A DNA stretch of 64,000 nt. Origin: Candidatus Paceibacterota bacterium. GTDB taxonomy: Bacteria; Verrucomicrobiota; Verrucomicrobiia; Limisphaerales; UBA8199. Below, in pieces: positions 35,613 through 44,763 of this stretch; position 1 is the first letter of the stretch; the number at the start of each line of letters is the position of its first letter. Both the position numbers and the translations under genes were made by a program. The DNA lies in contig DAOTCE010000012.1 in NCBI GenBank assembly GCA_035452965.1, positions 69,222-133,221 on the forward strand. Reading direction: 5' to 3'. Below the pieces are notes generated by a model. It did no database searches and was not told the DNA's origin. It was given only the letters and a program-made list of their open reading frames with translations.

Positions 35613-36144
35613 TGGGCAACCCTTTCCCGTATTCGCTCTTTGCATCGTTGCCTCGGGCCTCGGGCTTTAAACTGGCCATCTGCTTCTCTCTCAACGCCCT
35701 GAAGTTCCCCTCCTCGCAACAGGCGACGAAGGTCTCCGTCACCGACTTGAGTTCCTCCCACCGCGCGCGGATCTGATGCGACTCCTTCTGGGTAACCTGG
35801 TTGTCGGCGGCGGCGGCCGCCACTACGGCAAGCAGGTCCGCAAATTCCTGCACAATCTCATTGGTGGCGGGGATCAGGTAAGACGGGTGCGGGTTGGTAG
35901 TCTTGGGATTCCGGATGAAGAATCCCCCGGCACGCTGACAGATCCACTGAACGAGGCGAGTGTCGTTGGTGCACTTGATCAGGCCGTCAATGCGGTCCAG
36001 CGGGTTGGTGCTGCCGCTACCGGCGCTCGAGTCGCCCGGCTCGGCCCACTTGTAGATCATCGAGAGCGAAAGCCCCAGCTCGGAGGCTGCCTGCTTGGGA
36101 CTGCACTTTTGGAAGACTTCTCGCAAGAGTTCGTGTGACTGCAT
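35605..36144 (-). CDS. Small helix-turn-helix protein (CII-like), putative regulator
   Basis: 179 residues from ATG 36144. The N-terminus resembles phage CII-type/HTH domains: 'LLREVFQKCSPKQAASELGLSLSMIYKWAEP' (in part 'KQAASELGLSLSMIYKWAE'). Then comes a conserved 'DRIDGLIK...RLVQWICQRAGGFFIRNP' and a helical C-terminal half with 'ESHQIRARWEELKSVTE'. Proteins of this shape recur in Verrucomicrobiota genomes and are annotated as phage regulatory CII-like; they probably bind DNA. It overlaps the downstream oxidoreductase start, so the two are coupled, and it may regulate this block. Confidence 0.75.
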   Translation of the reverse strand: MQSHELLREVFQKCSPKQAASELGLSLSMIYKWAEPGDSSAGSGSTNPLDRIDGLIKCTNDTRLVQWICQRAGGFFIRNPKTTNPHPSYLIPATNEIVQEFADLLAVVAAAAADNQVTQKESHQIRARWEELKSVTETFVACCEEGNFRALREKQMASLKPEARGNDAKSEYGKGLPND

Positions 36145-36226
36145 GGCGGCAACATTGAAAGAGCCACCAATCGTTGGCAAGGCAGAAGAACCCGCCTGGC
36201 CATGCCGCGGTGGGGGATATGGAGCT

Positions 36227-37417
36227 TTACCGCCAATCCCGCCAGACCGTGGCGGCCGATTGGCGCAGCCTTTCGGGGGTCCAGGCCATCTGGTCGGGCG
36301 GAGGTACAGAGCCGCCGGGGCAAGCCACGAGGAAGGTCAGCTCCTGAGTTCCATTGGCAGGCAGCTTTAGGGCGTATTCCACGTTGCCCCCGGCGAAGAG
36401 GGATTGATCGCCCCGGCCACCCACCGCGACATAACGCGAGGCTGCGCCGTTCAGATTTCCGGCGATGACCTGCTCCAGGTTCACGCTGGCGTCGGCCGGG
36501 AAAAGCCAGATGGCGTTAAGAATGGGATTCTGATCAGGGGCGCCGGGTTTGGGCAGAACGGAGACGTCCAAAGTGCCGTCGCCATTCGCGTCGGACGCCG
36601 CAAATGGCAGAGCCCCAGGGCGGTGCTGTCCCCAACGGGCCAACGGATCCACTTCCTGCGTAGGGGCGCCCTCGACCTGGCAGATGAGCGGGCGCTGGCC
36701 GGCCTGGGCCCAATGGCTCTCGCAGAAGCCGAGCACGACTCTGACTTTGGCCCCGGGGTCCACCTTGAACTGATAGCGGATCGGCACGCCGCCCATGCCG
36801 GCGCGAATGTTCTTGAAGGCGGGGTCGCAATCCACCGCAGGTCGGGCCCATCCGGGCAACGTTACTGCATCGTCAGCCCAACCCCAGTCGCGCATTGCCT
36901 GGGACACCTTGTTGCCCGCGGGCAGGCTGAGCACGGCCCGGCCGCCGAGCGTGACGGTCTTCAGGCCAAGGCGGACGGTTTCCGGCAGCGCCAGCGAGAG
37001 TTGCACCGGGGTCTCCTGGCCGCCAGTTTCTGCCAGGCGCACGGTCAGGACATCAAGCCCTGCCGGCCACACAGGTGCGCGAAATGCGGTCAGCGTCAGC
37101 GTGACTGTGCCGTGATGCGATTGCGCCTGGGCGGCGGGGATAAGGCCGTCCAGTTTGAGGCTTTGGAGAGTAACAGGCGCGGTTGCAGGGAGCCCGGCAC
37201 CGGCCACATTCACCGCGATCGTTCCCCAGTCCTCAACCAATCGGCCTTGTCCGTCCATGTGCGTGGGAGCGAGCCCCGGGGAGGTGAACGTAACATCCGC
37301 ACACAAGTGCCCGGCGAAGCAGAGCACCGTCAAGCAAGCCCAACGCAAGCGCCAGCCAGCCTCAACCTGCCTTGATCGTGAGACTTTGGTCCCGGATTGC
37401 GAGCCCGAGTTCTTCAT
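36227..37417 (-). CDS. Secreted protein with malectin-like/carbohydrate-binding region
   Basis: 396 residues from ATG 37417, which has an AAGG ribosome site 7 bp upstream. A basic N-terminus then a hydrophobic signal ('WACLTVLCFAGHLCA') indicates export. Residues ~170-330 ('DPAFKNIRAGMGGVPIRYQF', 'VRVVLGFCESHWAQAG', 'PILNAIWLFPAD') resemble malectin/CBM-like beta-sandwich domains with a calcium-loop-like 'DANGDGTLDVSV'. No catalytic motif was recognised. It follows the FucI-like gene by 30 bp on the same strand and is likely co-transcribed with it. Confidence 0.7.
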   Translation of the reverse strand: MKNSGSQSGTKVSRSRQVEAGWRLRWACLTVLCFAGHLCADVTFTSPGLAPTHMDGQGRLVEDWGTIAVNVAGAGLPATAPVTLQSLKLDGLIPAAQAQSHHGTVTLTLTAFRAPVWPAGLDVLTVRLAETGGQETPVQLSLALPETVRLGLKTVTLGGRAVLSLPAGNKVSQAMRDWGWADDAVTLPGWARPAVDCDPAFKNIRAGMGGVPIRYQFKVDPGAKVRVVLGFCESHWAQAGQRPLICQVEGAPTQEVDPLARWGQHRPGALPFAASDANGDGTLDVSVLPKPGAPDQNPILNAIWLFPADASVNLEQVIAGNLNGAASRYVAVGGRGDQSLFAGGNVEYALKLPANGTQELTFLVACPGGSVPPPDQMAWTPERLRQSAATVWRDWR

Positions 37418-37447
37418 ATCAACCTTCGGTTCCTCACGTTTCACGTT

Positions 37448-38932
37448 TTATCCTGCCTTCCCGTGCGTGGCATTTCTTGGGGAGTGGATCACCTTGATTC
37501 CATATAGCTGGCAGAATGCCTCCACCACACGCCGATGGTTGCCGAGCGTGACGACCTGATGGAAACCGAGCACATCGCGGCAGTCTTCGACATTGTCCAT
37601 CTTGATCTCCACCGAAGTGCGGCAGCCGCCGGCGGGCGGGGTGTCCACGTTGCTGACGACCGTGCCCGTATCAATAATGAGCTGGTCGGTGTCCTTGAAG
37701 CGGATCAGGGACACGGGCTCGCCTACCGGCCACAAGACCTGCACCGAGACCCCCAGCGCTGATTCGGAGTGGCTGCGGAGGATGTAGGGGGCGGGCTTCT
37801 GATCAAAGCCGTTCAGGCGGGTGCCGGCAACACAATGGGAAGCAATGAGGAGGTTCTTGGCGGTCTCCGCGACCGGATCATTCATGTAGCCGGGGCGGTC
37901 GAGCAGGTAACTGGTCAGCATCAGCGAGGTCGCGCCGTGGAGGTCAGCCTCGCAGCCGCAGGTAATGCCCAGGTCCTCCAGCAGGGTCCAGGCGCCACAC
38001 GGCGGGGTGGGGACAAGTTTGGCGCCGACCATGCCAAGGCAGTCCATGGAGAGGGCGTTGGCCTGCTCGTCGGCCAGCATGCGCTTGGCGGCCGTGTAAA
38101 CGCGGGCGGAATTGACGCTGTCCTGCCAGGTGGGTTCGACCACGCGCTTGGCGCGCTTGCGGAAACTCGAGGCTACGTCCTTCACCTCCTCGTTCGCCGG
38201 CATCTTGTCAAATAACTGGTTAAAGGCGTCGCGCGGAATGGCGCGCACCTTGGTGCCGAGGTGATCCAGGACTGTTTCGTTGCGCCGGTTGCCATGAATC
38301 CAGAGCATGCGGGTTTCCTCGAACATGCGCTTGGCGCGGATCATGCGCAGGCCGTCCTCGACTGCAGACCATCCAAGCGAGGAGACCACGTAAACGCCTT
38401 GCTGTCGCGAGATGCCGTTGACATGGCCGGTAAAGGAGGTGCCGATGGGGGAGAAAACGATGAGCGGTACGCCGGCCTCATTGGCCAGACGATGGACCCA
38501 GTTCCAGCATTGCATGTGCTGGAGAATGACCAGCAGGCCGTCGGGCTTGCGCTCGCGGACCCCCTTTAGCAAAACCGTCATCCCCGCTTCGTCCTCAATG
38601 GGCTTTTCTTCCTCGTGCAACTTGATGGCGAGTCGCGCACACGAACCGGCGAGCTGGCTGCGATACTCCTTCTGGCGTTTGTCGAGGTCGTAAGTTGTGC
38701 CGGGCCAGCCAAGCCAGTAGGGCCGGGGCTGCTGCAGGACCGCCGCGTCCACTCGGATACTGGGCCGGGGCCGCAGCTTGGCGGGGTCAACAAAATCCGG
38801 GTCCGCTTTGCGCGCCTTGGCTATGGCCGGAAAGAACTCGCCGCTGAAGACCAGGCCGGCTGCGGCCGTGGTGACGACTTGGAGACAGCGCCGCCGGGAA
38901 AGGCAGCCGGAGCATTGATGGGGTGTTTGCAT
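37448..38932 (-). CDS. Tat-signal protein with L-fucose/arabinose isomerase-like fold
   Basis: 494 residues from ATG 38932. The N-terminus has 'SRRRCLQVVTTAAAGLVFSG', a twin-arginine-like signal. The body resembles the L-fucose isomerase N-terminal/middle domains ('GLLVILQHMQCWNWVHRLA', 'LSMDCLGMVGAK', 'CGCEADLHGATSLMLTSYLLDRPG' in part 'EADLHGATSLML'). Such exported homologues in Verrucomicrobiota have unknown activity; isomerase chemistry is not established, though the Glu-Ala-Asp and a late His ('GFHQVVTLGNH') could bind metal. It lies upstream of the malectin-like gene in the same leftward block. Confidence 0.72.
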   Translation of the reverse strand: MQTPHQCSGCLSRRRCLQVVTTAAAGLVFSGEFFPAIAKARKADPDFVDPAKLRPRPSIRVDAAVLQQPRPYWLGWPGTTYDLDKRQKEYRSQLAGSCARLAIKLHEEEKPIEDEAGMTVLLKGVRERKPDGLLVILQHMQCWNWVHRLANEAGVPLIVFSPIGTSFTGHVNGISRQQGVYVVSSLGWSAVEDGLRMIRAKRMFEETRMLWIHGNRRNETVLDHLGTKVRAIPRDAFNQLFDKMPANEEVKDVASSFRKRAKRVVEPTWQDSVNSARVYTAAKRMLADEQANALSMDCLGMVGAKLVPTPPCGAWTLLEDLGITCGCEADLHGATSLMLTSYLLDRPGYMNDPVAETAKNLLIASHCVAGTRLNGFDQKPAPYILRSHSESALGVSVQVLWPVGEPVSLIRFKDTDQLIIDTGTVVSNVDTPPAGGCRTSVEIKMDNVEDCRDVLGFHQVVTLGNHRRVVEAFCQLYGIKVIHSPRNATHGKAG

Positions 38933-39287
38933 AAAGTGGGGAGCTTCACACTGCATTTTTCATGGAATACAATGACGGTCCTACCCCACTGGGACGACGG
39001 CGGCAAGAACATTGTGCGATTCCGGGCCGTCGTTGCGCCTGCCGTAACGATTGCGAATGTGCCGAGGGCCGCCTCATGCCGGCGAAAGCGAGCAGCGTCA
39101 TGCCGATGAACGTGCCTGAAACAGAGATATGTTTGAACAAGAAGTGGAGGTGCTTTCCGTTCATGGCCCAATCTCCGTAGCGGAAGGGCTGGATTTTCAG
39201 AGTTGACTCGGATCGCGCTGTTGCGTGAGGGGGTGCCCCATGGAGTTTAGGCTTTAGCCCTTGGACGGTGCCTCGTAGAGTGAACCC

Positions 39288-40370
39288 ATGCATGAACGAA
39301 TCGGCATCCTAACTGGCGGCGGCGATTGTCCGGGGCTAAACACTGTTATTCGGGCCGTCGTGAAGTGCGCCAGCAAACGCGGCTGGGAAGCCGTTGGCTT
39401 CCTGGACGGCTTCGAGGGCCTGCTGGAGCCGCTGCGCTACCGGCGGCTCGATTACAAGGAAATGGATGCGTTGCTGTTTGTCGGCGGCACGATTCTGGGC
39501 ACCTCCAACAAAGGCCGCTTTGCGGGCAAGACCGGCCACGGGGAAACCAACCGCATTCCGCGCGAGATCCTCGATCAGGCGAAGGCCAACTTCCAGAAGC
39601 TCGGCCTGCGTGCCCTGGTGGTCGTGGGCGGCGACGGCTCGCTTACAAGCGCCCAGCAGCTCTTTGAACATGGTGTCCCGGTTGTCGGCGTGCCCAAGAC
39701 CATTGACAATGACCTCGAAGCCACCGCCCTGACGTTCGGCTTTGACTCAGCCGTGGCTTGCGCCACCGACGCCCTGGACCGCCTGCGCACGACTGCACAG
39801 AGCCACGACCGGGTCATGGTGCTGGAAGTGATGGGCCGTTACGCAGGCTGGATTGCCATGGCCGCTGGCATTTCGGGCGGTGGCGATGTGATCCTTATTC
39901 CCGAGATTCCCTTTAATTACGAAAGCGTCTGCGCGAAGGTTGCCGAGCGCGAGCGCGAGGGCAAGCAATTCACCCTGGTGGTCGTCGCCGAAGGGGCGCG
40001 CGCCCGGGGCCAGGACTATGTGACATCGGGCCAGGCCGAATCCAACCGGGAAGCGCGGCTGGGCGGCGCGGGCGCGGTCGTGGCTGCCGAGATTCAGAAG
40101 CGCACCGGCAAGGAGACGCGGGTGTGTGTGCTGGGCCACCTGCAACGCGGTGGAGCGCCGACCTCCTTCGACCGGCTCCTGTGCACGCGCTTCGGGGCGC
40201 GGGCGGTGCAACTCATCGCCGCGGAGACTTACGGCCACATGGTTGCTTTGCGCCCGCCCGATACCGTGGCGGTGCCGCTCACCGAGGCCATTGGCCGCCT
40301 CCGCGCCGTCCCGCCCAACGGCGAGATGGTCGAGACCGCCCGCGCCTTGGGGATCAGCCTCGGCGACTAA
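39288..40370 (+). CDS. pfkA: 6-phosphofructokinase
   Basis: 360 residues. Motifs: 'GILTGGGDCPGLNTVIRA' (nucleotide site), 'VVGGDGSLTSAQ', 'GVPKTIDNDLEATALTFGF' (catalytic TIDND) and 'EVMGRYAGWIA' (fructose-6-phosphate site). The Gly in GGDGS with Lys in PKTIDND is the G104/K124 combination (E. coli numbering): Lys124 is shared with PPi-dependent enzymes while Gly104 favours ATP, as in the ATP-using members of the mixed clade. It phosphorylates fructose-6-phosphate in glycolysis. The donor should be tested. The nucleotide-sugar dehydrogenase follows 69 bp downstream. Confidence 0.94.
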   Translation: MHERIGILTGGGDCPGLNTVIRAVVKCASKRGWEAVGFLDGFEGLLEPLRYRRLDYKEMDALLFVGGTILGTSNKGRFAGKTGHGETNRIPREILDQAKANFQKLGLRALVVVGGDGSLTSAQQLFEHGVPVVGVPKTIDNDLEATALTFGFDSAVACATDALDRLRTTAQSHDRVMVLEVMGRYAGWIAMAAGISGGGDVILIPEIPFNYESVCAKVAEREREGKQFTLVVVAEGARARGQDYVTSGQAESNREARLGGAGAVVAAEIQKRTGKETRVCVLGHLQRGGAPTSFDRLLCTRFGARAVQLIAAETYGHMVALRPPDTVAVPLTEAIGRLRAVPPNGEMVETARALGISLGD

Positions 40371-40439
40371 GGGCTTGTAATCCGCCGCGGTTCCTGACAG
40401 AAATTCACTCAGAGAAGTTGTCACAGGAAATCATCGCAT

Positions 40440-42098
40440 ATGGAAATGAACGCAATATCAATCAGTCCTTCAGGGGAAGAGTTTCCGCTGCCGACGCCGG
40501 GTGATTACGCGGCCGAGTTTGCCCGCCTGAAGGAGTTGGCTGCCAGGCAACGCAAAGCCGGCAAGGAAATCGTCGTGGTCGTCGGCCTGGGATTCGTCGG
40601 GGCCGTTATGGCGGCAGTGGTGGCCGACGCCACGGACAAGAAGGGCCGCCCAACCAAGTTCGTCATTGGAATGCAGCGCCCCAGTACGCGCAGTTTCTGG
40701 AAAATCCGGCTGCTCAACCGCGGCGTTTCACCTGTCAAGGCTGAGGACCCGGAAGTCGAACAACTCATCGCCCGCTGCGTCAACGAGAAGCAAACGCTGG
40801 TGGCCACGTACACCGAAGAGGCGCTTAAGCTGGCCGACGTGGTCGTGGTGGATGTCCAATGCGATTACCTTAAGGAATCCCTTGGCAATGTCCGTACCGG
40901 ATCGGCTGAAATGGCCGCATTGGAAGCCTCGATTGCGACAATCGCGGAGAACATTCCGCCCACTGCGCTGGTCCTGATCGAAACCACTGTCGCCCCGGGG
41001 ACTACCGAGCAGATTGCCTACCCGATCATGAAGAAGATCTTCAAGAAGCGGGGGATTCGTTCCGAACCATTGCTGGCCCACAGCTACGAGCGCGTCATGC
41101 CGGGCAAGAACTACGTCGCGTCCATCCGCGATTTCTGGCGCGTTTGCAGCGGAGTCAACCAGACCGCGCGCCAACGCGTCACCCGGTTCCTCAACGAAGT
41201 GCTGCACACCGACAAGTACCCGCTGACCGTGCTGGACCGTCCGATCGAATCGGAAACGGCCAAGATTGTGGAGAACAGCTACCGCGCCACCATCCTGGCG
41301 TTCCTCGATGAATGGTCAATCTTCGCCGAGCGCAACGGCGTGGATTTGAAGAAGGTGATTGAAGCAATCAAGGTCCGGCCTACCCACTCCAACATCATCT
41401 TCCCGGGACCGGGCATAGGCGGCTACTGCCTGCCCAAAGACGGCGGGCTCGGAGTCTGGGCCTACCGGCATATCTTTGGGTTTGAGGACGACATCTTCAA
41501 AATCACGCCCCTGGCTATTGACATCAACGACACCCGCTCGCTGCACGCCCCACAGTTGGTCCGGGATGCCCTGCGCAACATGGGCAAGCCAATCGCTTCG
41601 GCCGAAGTGCTGCTATTGGGCGCGGCCTACCGCGAGGATGTGGGCGATACACGTTACAGCGGCTCGGAGATCATTGTGCGCAAACTCACCGAGATGGGAG
41701 CCGACGTCAAAGTGCATGATCCGTACCTGGACCATTGGTGGGAATTGGAAGCGCAGGACACCTACCCGCTTCCCAACTATAGCTGGGCGCGCTTTTTCCA
41801 TCGGCAGGCCCAGTTGAAGCATCTGCGCATTGAAAAGGACCTGTGGGCAGCGATGAAGGGGATTGACGCTCTGGTCCTATGCGTGCGGCATGATCCATAT
41901 CTGAGACTCGACCCCGATCGAGTGGTGAAAAGCGCGGGCCGGCCCTTCGCCGTTGTGGACTGCTTCTGTGTGCTCGACGACGAGAAGATACGCCGCTATC
42001 TGGAATTGGGCTGTGAGGTCAAGGGCATGGGCCGCGGACACATCAAGCGGATCAAGGACAGCCTTGATAAGCGGCCGAGCGCGAAGAAGGCGAAGTAG
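40440..42098 (+). CDS. Nucleotide-sugar dehydrogenase (UDP-GlcDH/WecC family)
   Basis: 552 residues, longer than the usual ~430 because of a ~45-residue N-terminal extension and inserts. The NAD site 'IVVVVGLGFVGAVMAAV', the Glu motif 'LIETTVAPGTTEQI', 'SYERVMPGKNYV' and the catalytic Cys in 'GPGIGGYCLPKDGG' identify a UDP-sugar 6-dehydrogenase acting on UDP-ManNAc, UDP-GlcNAc or a related sugar. The C-terminal Rossmann domain has 'VLLLGAAYREDVGDTRYSGS'. It makes uronic acid precursors for surface polysaccharide in the cytoplasm. No other polysaccharide genes are adjacent. Confidence 0.92.
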   Translation: MEMNAISISPSGEEFPLPTPGDYAAEFARLKELAARQRKAGKEIVVVVGLGFVGAVMAAVVADATDKKGRPTKFVIGMQRPSTRSFWKIRLLNRGVSPVKAEDPEVEQLIARCVNEKQTLVATYTEEALKLADVVVVDVQCDYLKESLGNVRTGSAEMAALEASIATIAENIPPTALVLIETTVAPGTTEQIAYPIMKKIFKKRGIRSEPLLAHSYERVMPGKNYVASIRDFWRVCSGVNQTARQRVTRFLNEVLHTDKYPLTVLDRPIESETAKIVENSYRATILAFLDEWSIFAERNGVDLKKVIEAIKVRPTHSNIIFPGPGIGGYCLPKDGGLGVWAYRHIFGFEDDIFKITPLAIDINDTRSLHAPQLVRDALRNMGKPIASAEVLLLGAAYREDVGDTRYSGSEIIVRKLTEMGADVKVHDPYLDHWWELEAQDTYPLPNYSWARFFHRQAQLKHLRIEKDLWAAMKGIDALVLCVRHDPYLRLDPDRVVKSAGRPFAVVDCFCVLDDEKIRRYLELGCEVKGMGRGHIKRIKDSLDKRPSAKKAK

Positions 42099-42429
42099 AG
42101 GTTAGGCCGATGGGGGCGTGACACTTGTTTGCGGCGCGGGTGCGTTGTCCCTGACGCAAGCCCGAGAAAGCAGGCGCTGCCGCCAACTACCAAGCTCAGC
42201 ACCAGCCCGATCTACACCCTGAGCGTAGTGAGCGAGGGTTTGTTGGAGCACACAGTTTGGAAGGCGCGCTCGGTACGGCCGAGTAACTAACGATTCGCCA
42301 GCGGGGGTCCTCGGAAATCGAGCGAAGAACCTGAAACAATAGGGTTGACGGGATTAGTGCGGCTGTGGTAAAAACGGCCAGATTAAACCTGTGAGGACCG
42401 GTTCAGCGTGTGCCGGTCGGGACATTTTT
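42099..42429. other. Intergenic; leader hairpin near right end
   Basis: About 330 bp. GACCGG (42396-42401) and CCGGTC (42413-42418) can pair just ahead of the next gene's start and may partly cover its ribosome site. No gene is supported here. Confidence 0.45.
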
Positions 42430-43200
42430 ATGAAACGTATCGCCAGCATTACGCTCAGTGTAGTCTTTTTGGCTGCGGGCTATGTCATCGGGAAGGATGC
42501 GCCCAATGCCAATCCCTATGCCAAAGTTCTCTCCGTAACGCCGGCTGCGGAGTTACCCGCGAAGGCGGCAGACCTGGTCCGGCAAGCCAAGTCGGCCAAC
42601 CGCGAAGCCACGACCATCACGGTAGTGAAGAGCGCCGTGGGCATGAACCCGGCGGCGGCGCCGGCCATCGTGGGCGCGGTGGCCCGGGCGGTGCCGCCAA
42701 TGGCGCCTGTGGCCGCGGGAGCGGCGGCGGCGGAGCAGCCGAAGCAGGCGCGCGCCATCGCGAAGGCTGCGGCAGCCGCTGCGCCATCGCAGGCAGGCGA
42801 GATCGTGGTAGCGGTATGCCGGGCGGTGCCGAAGGATTTTCAGGGCATCGCGGTGGCGGTGTCGCAAATGGTGCCTGGAGCGGGCAAGGAAATTGTGGAG
42901 GCGGTTCAGACAGTGCGGCCGGATTTGAAGCCATCACTTGAGCGGGCGGTGGCTGGATATGGAGGGAAAGTGGTGTCAGTGGGAGATACGCTCTCGCAGG
43001 CGGCGCTAATTGCCCAGTCCCAGAGCGGGTCTGTGGGAGTGATCCAGCCCGAGACGACGACTTTGGCTCGTAGTCCGCTGCTGGGCCGCGGGCCGGGGGT
43101 TGGTCCGCCCTATATGCCCCTGACCGTGGCGCCGACCAATGTGACGTCGGGCACTTCGGGAGAGGTTCCGGAAGGCGGGCGCAATTACGCCAAGCCGTAA
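42430..43200 (+). CDS. Hypothetical secreted Ala-rich protein
   Basis: 256 residues from ATG 42430; signal peptide 'IASITLSVVFLAAGYVIG'. The central region is built from Ala-rich near-repeats of about 35 residues ('AAPAIVGAVARAVPPMAPVAA', in part 'PAIVGAVARAVP'; 'AGEIVVAVCRAVP'; 'GIAVAVSQMVPGAGKEIVEAV'), each with a short helix and a Val-Pro turn. The C-terminus is Gly/Pro/Thr-rich and probably disordered. Such proteins occur in Verrucomicrobiota with no assigned function. Likely periplasmic. Confidence 0.7.
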   Translation: MKRIASITLSVVFLAAGYVIGKDAPNANPYAKVLSVTPAAELPAKAADLVRQAKSANREATTITVVKSAVGMNPAAAPAIVGAVARAVPPMAPVAAGAAAAEQPKQARAIAKAAAAAAPSQAGEIVVAVCRAVPKDFQGIAVAVSQMVPGAGKEIVEAVQTVRPDLKPSLERAVAGYGGKVVSVGDTLSQAALIAQSQSGSVGVIQPETTTLARSPLLGRGPGVGPPYMPLTVAPTNVTSGTSGEVPEGGRNYAKP

Positions 43201-43626
43201 GGCTTTTTCGGCAATTGATTCGGGAGAATTGACGGGGCTGTCCGGGTTTGCTCCAGCCCCATTCCTACTAAGCCTGATGCTCTTCCTACCGCTTCCTCCT
43301 TCGAATTCAGGGTGATTCTATGCTCAAGGTCTATGGATCGATAGGCGTTGGGACGCAAGGAACAGCCAATACAGGTTAAGAAGCACTGAAACACACGACG
43401 CGGGAATCCAAGTTTCATAGCGTGATGGTGCCGATGCGTCGGAAGAAGTTATTGAAAGGGCCAATACGGAAGGAGTTAGATCCGGTGCGGCGAGAGTTGG
43501 CGGGGTAGGCGGAGGGACAAGCGGCAAAGGGGCGCTACGGGCAGTCGCGTGTGCATGCCGGTGTGGACACTGGAGGCATGGTTGCATCTATCGCACTTGC
43601 GTCTGAAGCCAGCGCGGCGGATGCGT
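43201..43626. other. Convergent intergenic region
   Basis: About 425 bp between the Ala-rich protein gene and the end of mraY. It has a stem-loop GGGGCTG/CAGCCCC (43234-43260) that may end the rightward transcript; no gene is supported. Confidence 0.5.
43234..43260. terminator. Stem-loop, possible terminator
   Basis: A 7-bp stem GGGGCTG/CAGCCCC with a 13-nt loop, 34 bp after the Ala-rich protein's stop codon. No U-rich tract follows, so intrinsic termination is uncertain. Confidence 0.4.
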
Positions 43627-44751
43627 CTATCGGACTTTGAACAGGAGGACGATGAGCAACGGAGTGAGAAATGCCTGCAACAGGAGGAAACGCATGAGCA
43701 CCTGGGCATTGGACCAGCCAAGGTTCTTGCGGCAATGGTCGTGAAGGGGGAAGCGGACTTTGTGGAGCAAAGGTGCCACCCCGACCAGTCGTTTGCCCTT
43801 TGCGCCAGCCGCGCTGTCTGCCGGGCCAGGTGAGGTATCGAACCCGAGGCGCCGAAAAGTCCGCAACAGGGCCAGTTTGGCGAGGCCCGTGCCGCCATTC
43901 AACAGGACGACTGGCGCTACGACCAGAACCAGAAAGGGATTGCCCGAAGCGAGCACAGCGATGCCCAGCAGCAATCCGAGGTATCGCGAACCGGCATCGC
44001 CCATGAGCATTCGGCTGGGCTCAGCGTTGTGCCAGAGATACCCTGCCAACGCGCCGGCGGCCGAGAAGATTAGCACCGCCCAGGCGGCGCCTTCGGGGTT
44101 ATGCGGCAGAAGCAGGTAGGCGGATATCTTCTTGTGGCCAATGACGCCGTACAATAGAGCGCCCAAAGAAAAGAGCGACAACAAGGTCAGAGAGCCGGCC
44201 AATCCATCCACGCCGTCAGAGCAATTGGTGGCGTTCATTGTGATCCAAAGCAGCGCAGTGCCAAGAAGCACAAAGCCAACGGGTGTCAGGATGTAGCTGC
44301 CCTTAACAAACGGCAGCCAGATGGTCATAGGTTGTCCCTGGCAAAGAACAAAGGAGGCCAGGGCCGCGACACCCAGATCCAGCAGGCCTTTGCGGACTTC
44401 ACCCCACGGCAATGCGCTGCGGTCATCGAGGAATCCTGTTAGCATCGCGAGCGCCAGGCAGTCGTTCACCTGTAGCATTTTCCCCGAAAGAGGCACCACC
44501 AGGAACAGCACCGGGATAAGTGAGAGCACCATGATAAAGCCGGCGCCGGTAGGTTTGCCGACGGCCACAGTGCTGTTTGGCGTGAACGCGCGACCGCGAT
44601 CCAACGGCAAGCTGCCGCGCCATCGCCAAAGCGCCAGCCACGAAAGCCACGCGGCCAGAATCGCGCCAATCCCGATCAAGACCAGGTGCGAGCCCAGCAG
44701 CCGAATGGGCCCCCAGCACTCGGTAAGCAATGGGGCGAAGAAATAGAGCAT
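43627..44751 (-). CDS. mraY: MraY-like phospho-N-acetylmuramoyl-pentapeptide transferase, divergent
   Basis: 374 residues with about ten hydrophobic helices. MraY/WecA superfamily motifs: 'KPTGAGFIMVLSLIP' (motif A region), 'GFLDDRSALPWG' (catalytic Asp pair), 'ITMNATNCSDGVDGLAGSLT' and 'MGDAGSRYLG'. The C-terminal His motif, normally PLHHH, reads 'PLHDHCRKNLGW' here, with one His replaced. It should transfer phospho-MurNAc-pentapeptide to undecaprenyl phosphate, forming lipid I. It is last in the leftward mraZ-ftsL-ftsI-ftsW-mraY block, 12 bp after ftsW. A WecA-like role is less likely given the context. Confidence 0.85.
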   Translation of the reverse strand: MLYFFAPLLTECWGPIRLLGSHLVLIGIGAILAAWLSWLALWRWRGSLPLDRGRAFTPNSTVAVGKPTGAGFIMVLSLIPVLFLVVPLSGKMLQVNDCLALAMLTGFLDDRSALPWGEVRKGLLDLGVAALASFVLCQGQPMTIWLPFVKGSYILTPVGFVLLGTALLWITMNATNCSDGVDGLAGSLTLLSLFSLGALLYGVIGHKKISAYLLLPHNPEGAAWAVLIFSAAGALAGYLWHNAEPSRMLMGDAGSRYLGLLLGIAVLASGNPFLVLVVAPVVLLNGGTGLAKLALLRTFRRLGFDTSPGPADSAAGAKGKRLVGVAPLLHKVRFPLHDHCRKNLGWSNAQVLMRFLLLQAFLTPLLIVLLFKVR

Positions 44752-44763
44752 TCGACAGTATTA

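Noticed and set aside
34446..35702. Rightward open frame of 418 codons over the FAD-dependent oxidoreductase
   Set aside because: The minus-strand protein has an unmistakable dinucleotide-binding motif; this frame is a high-GC shadow.
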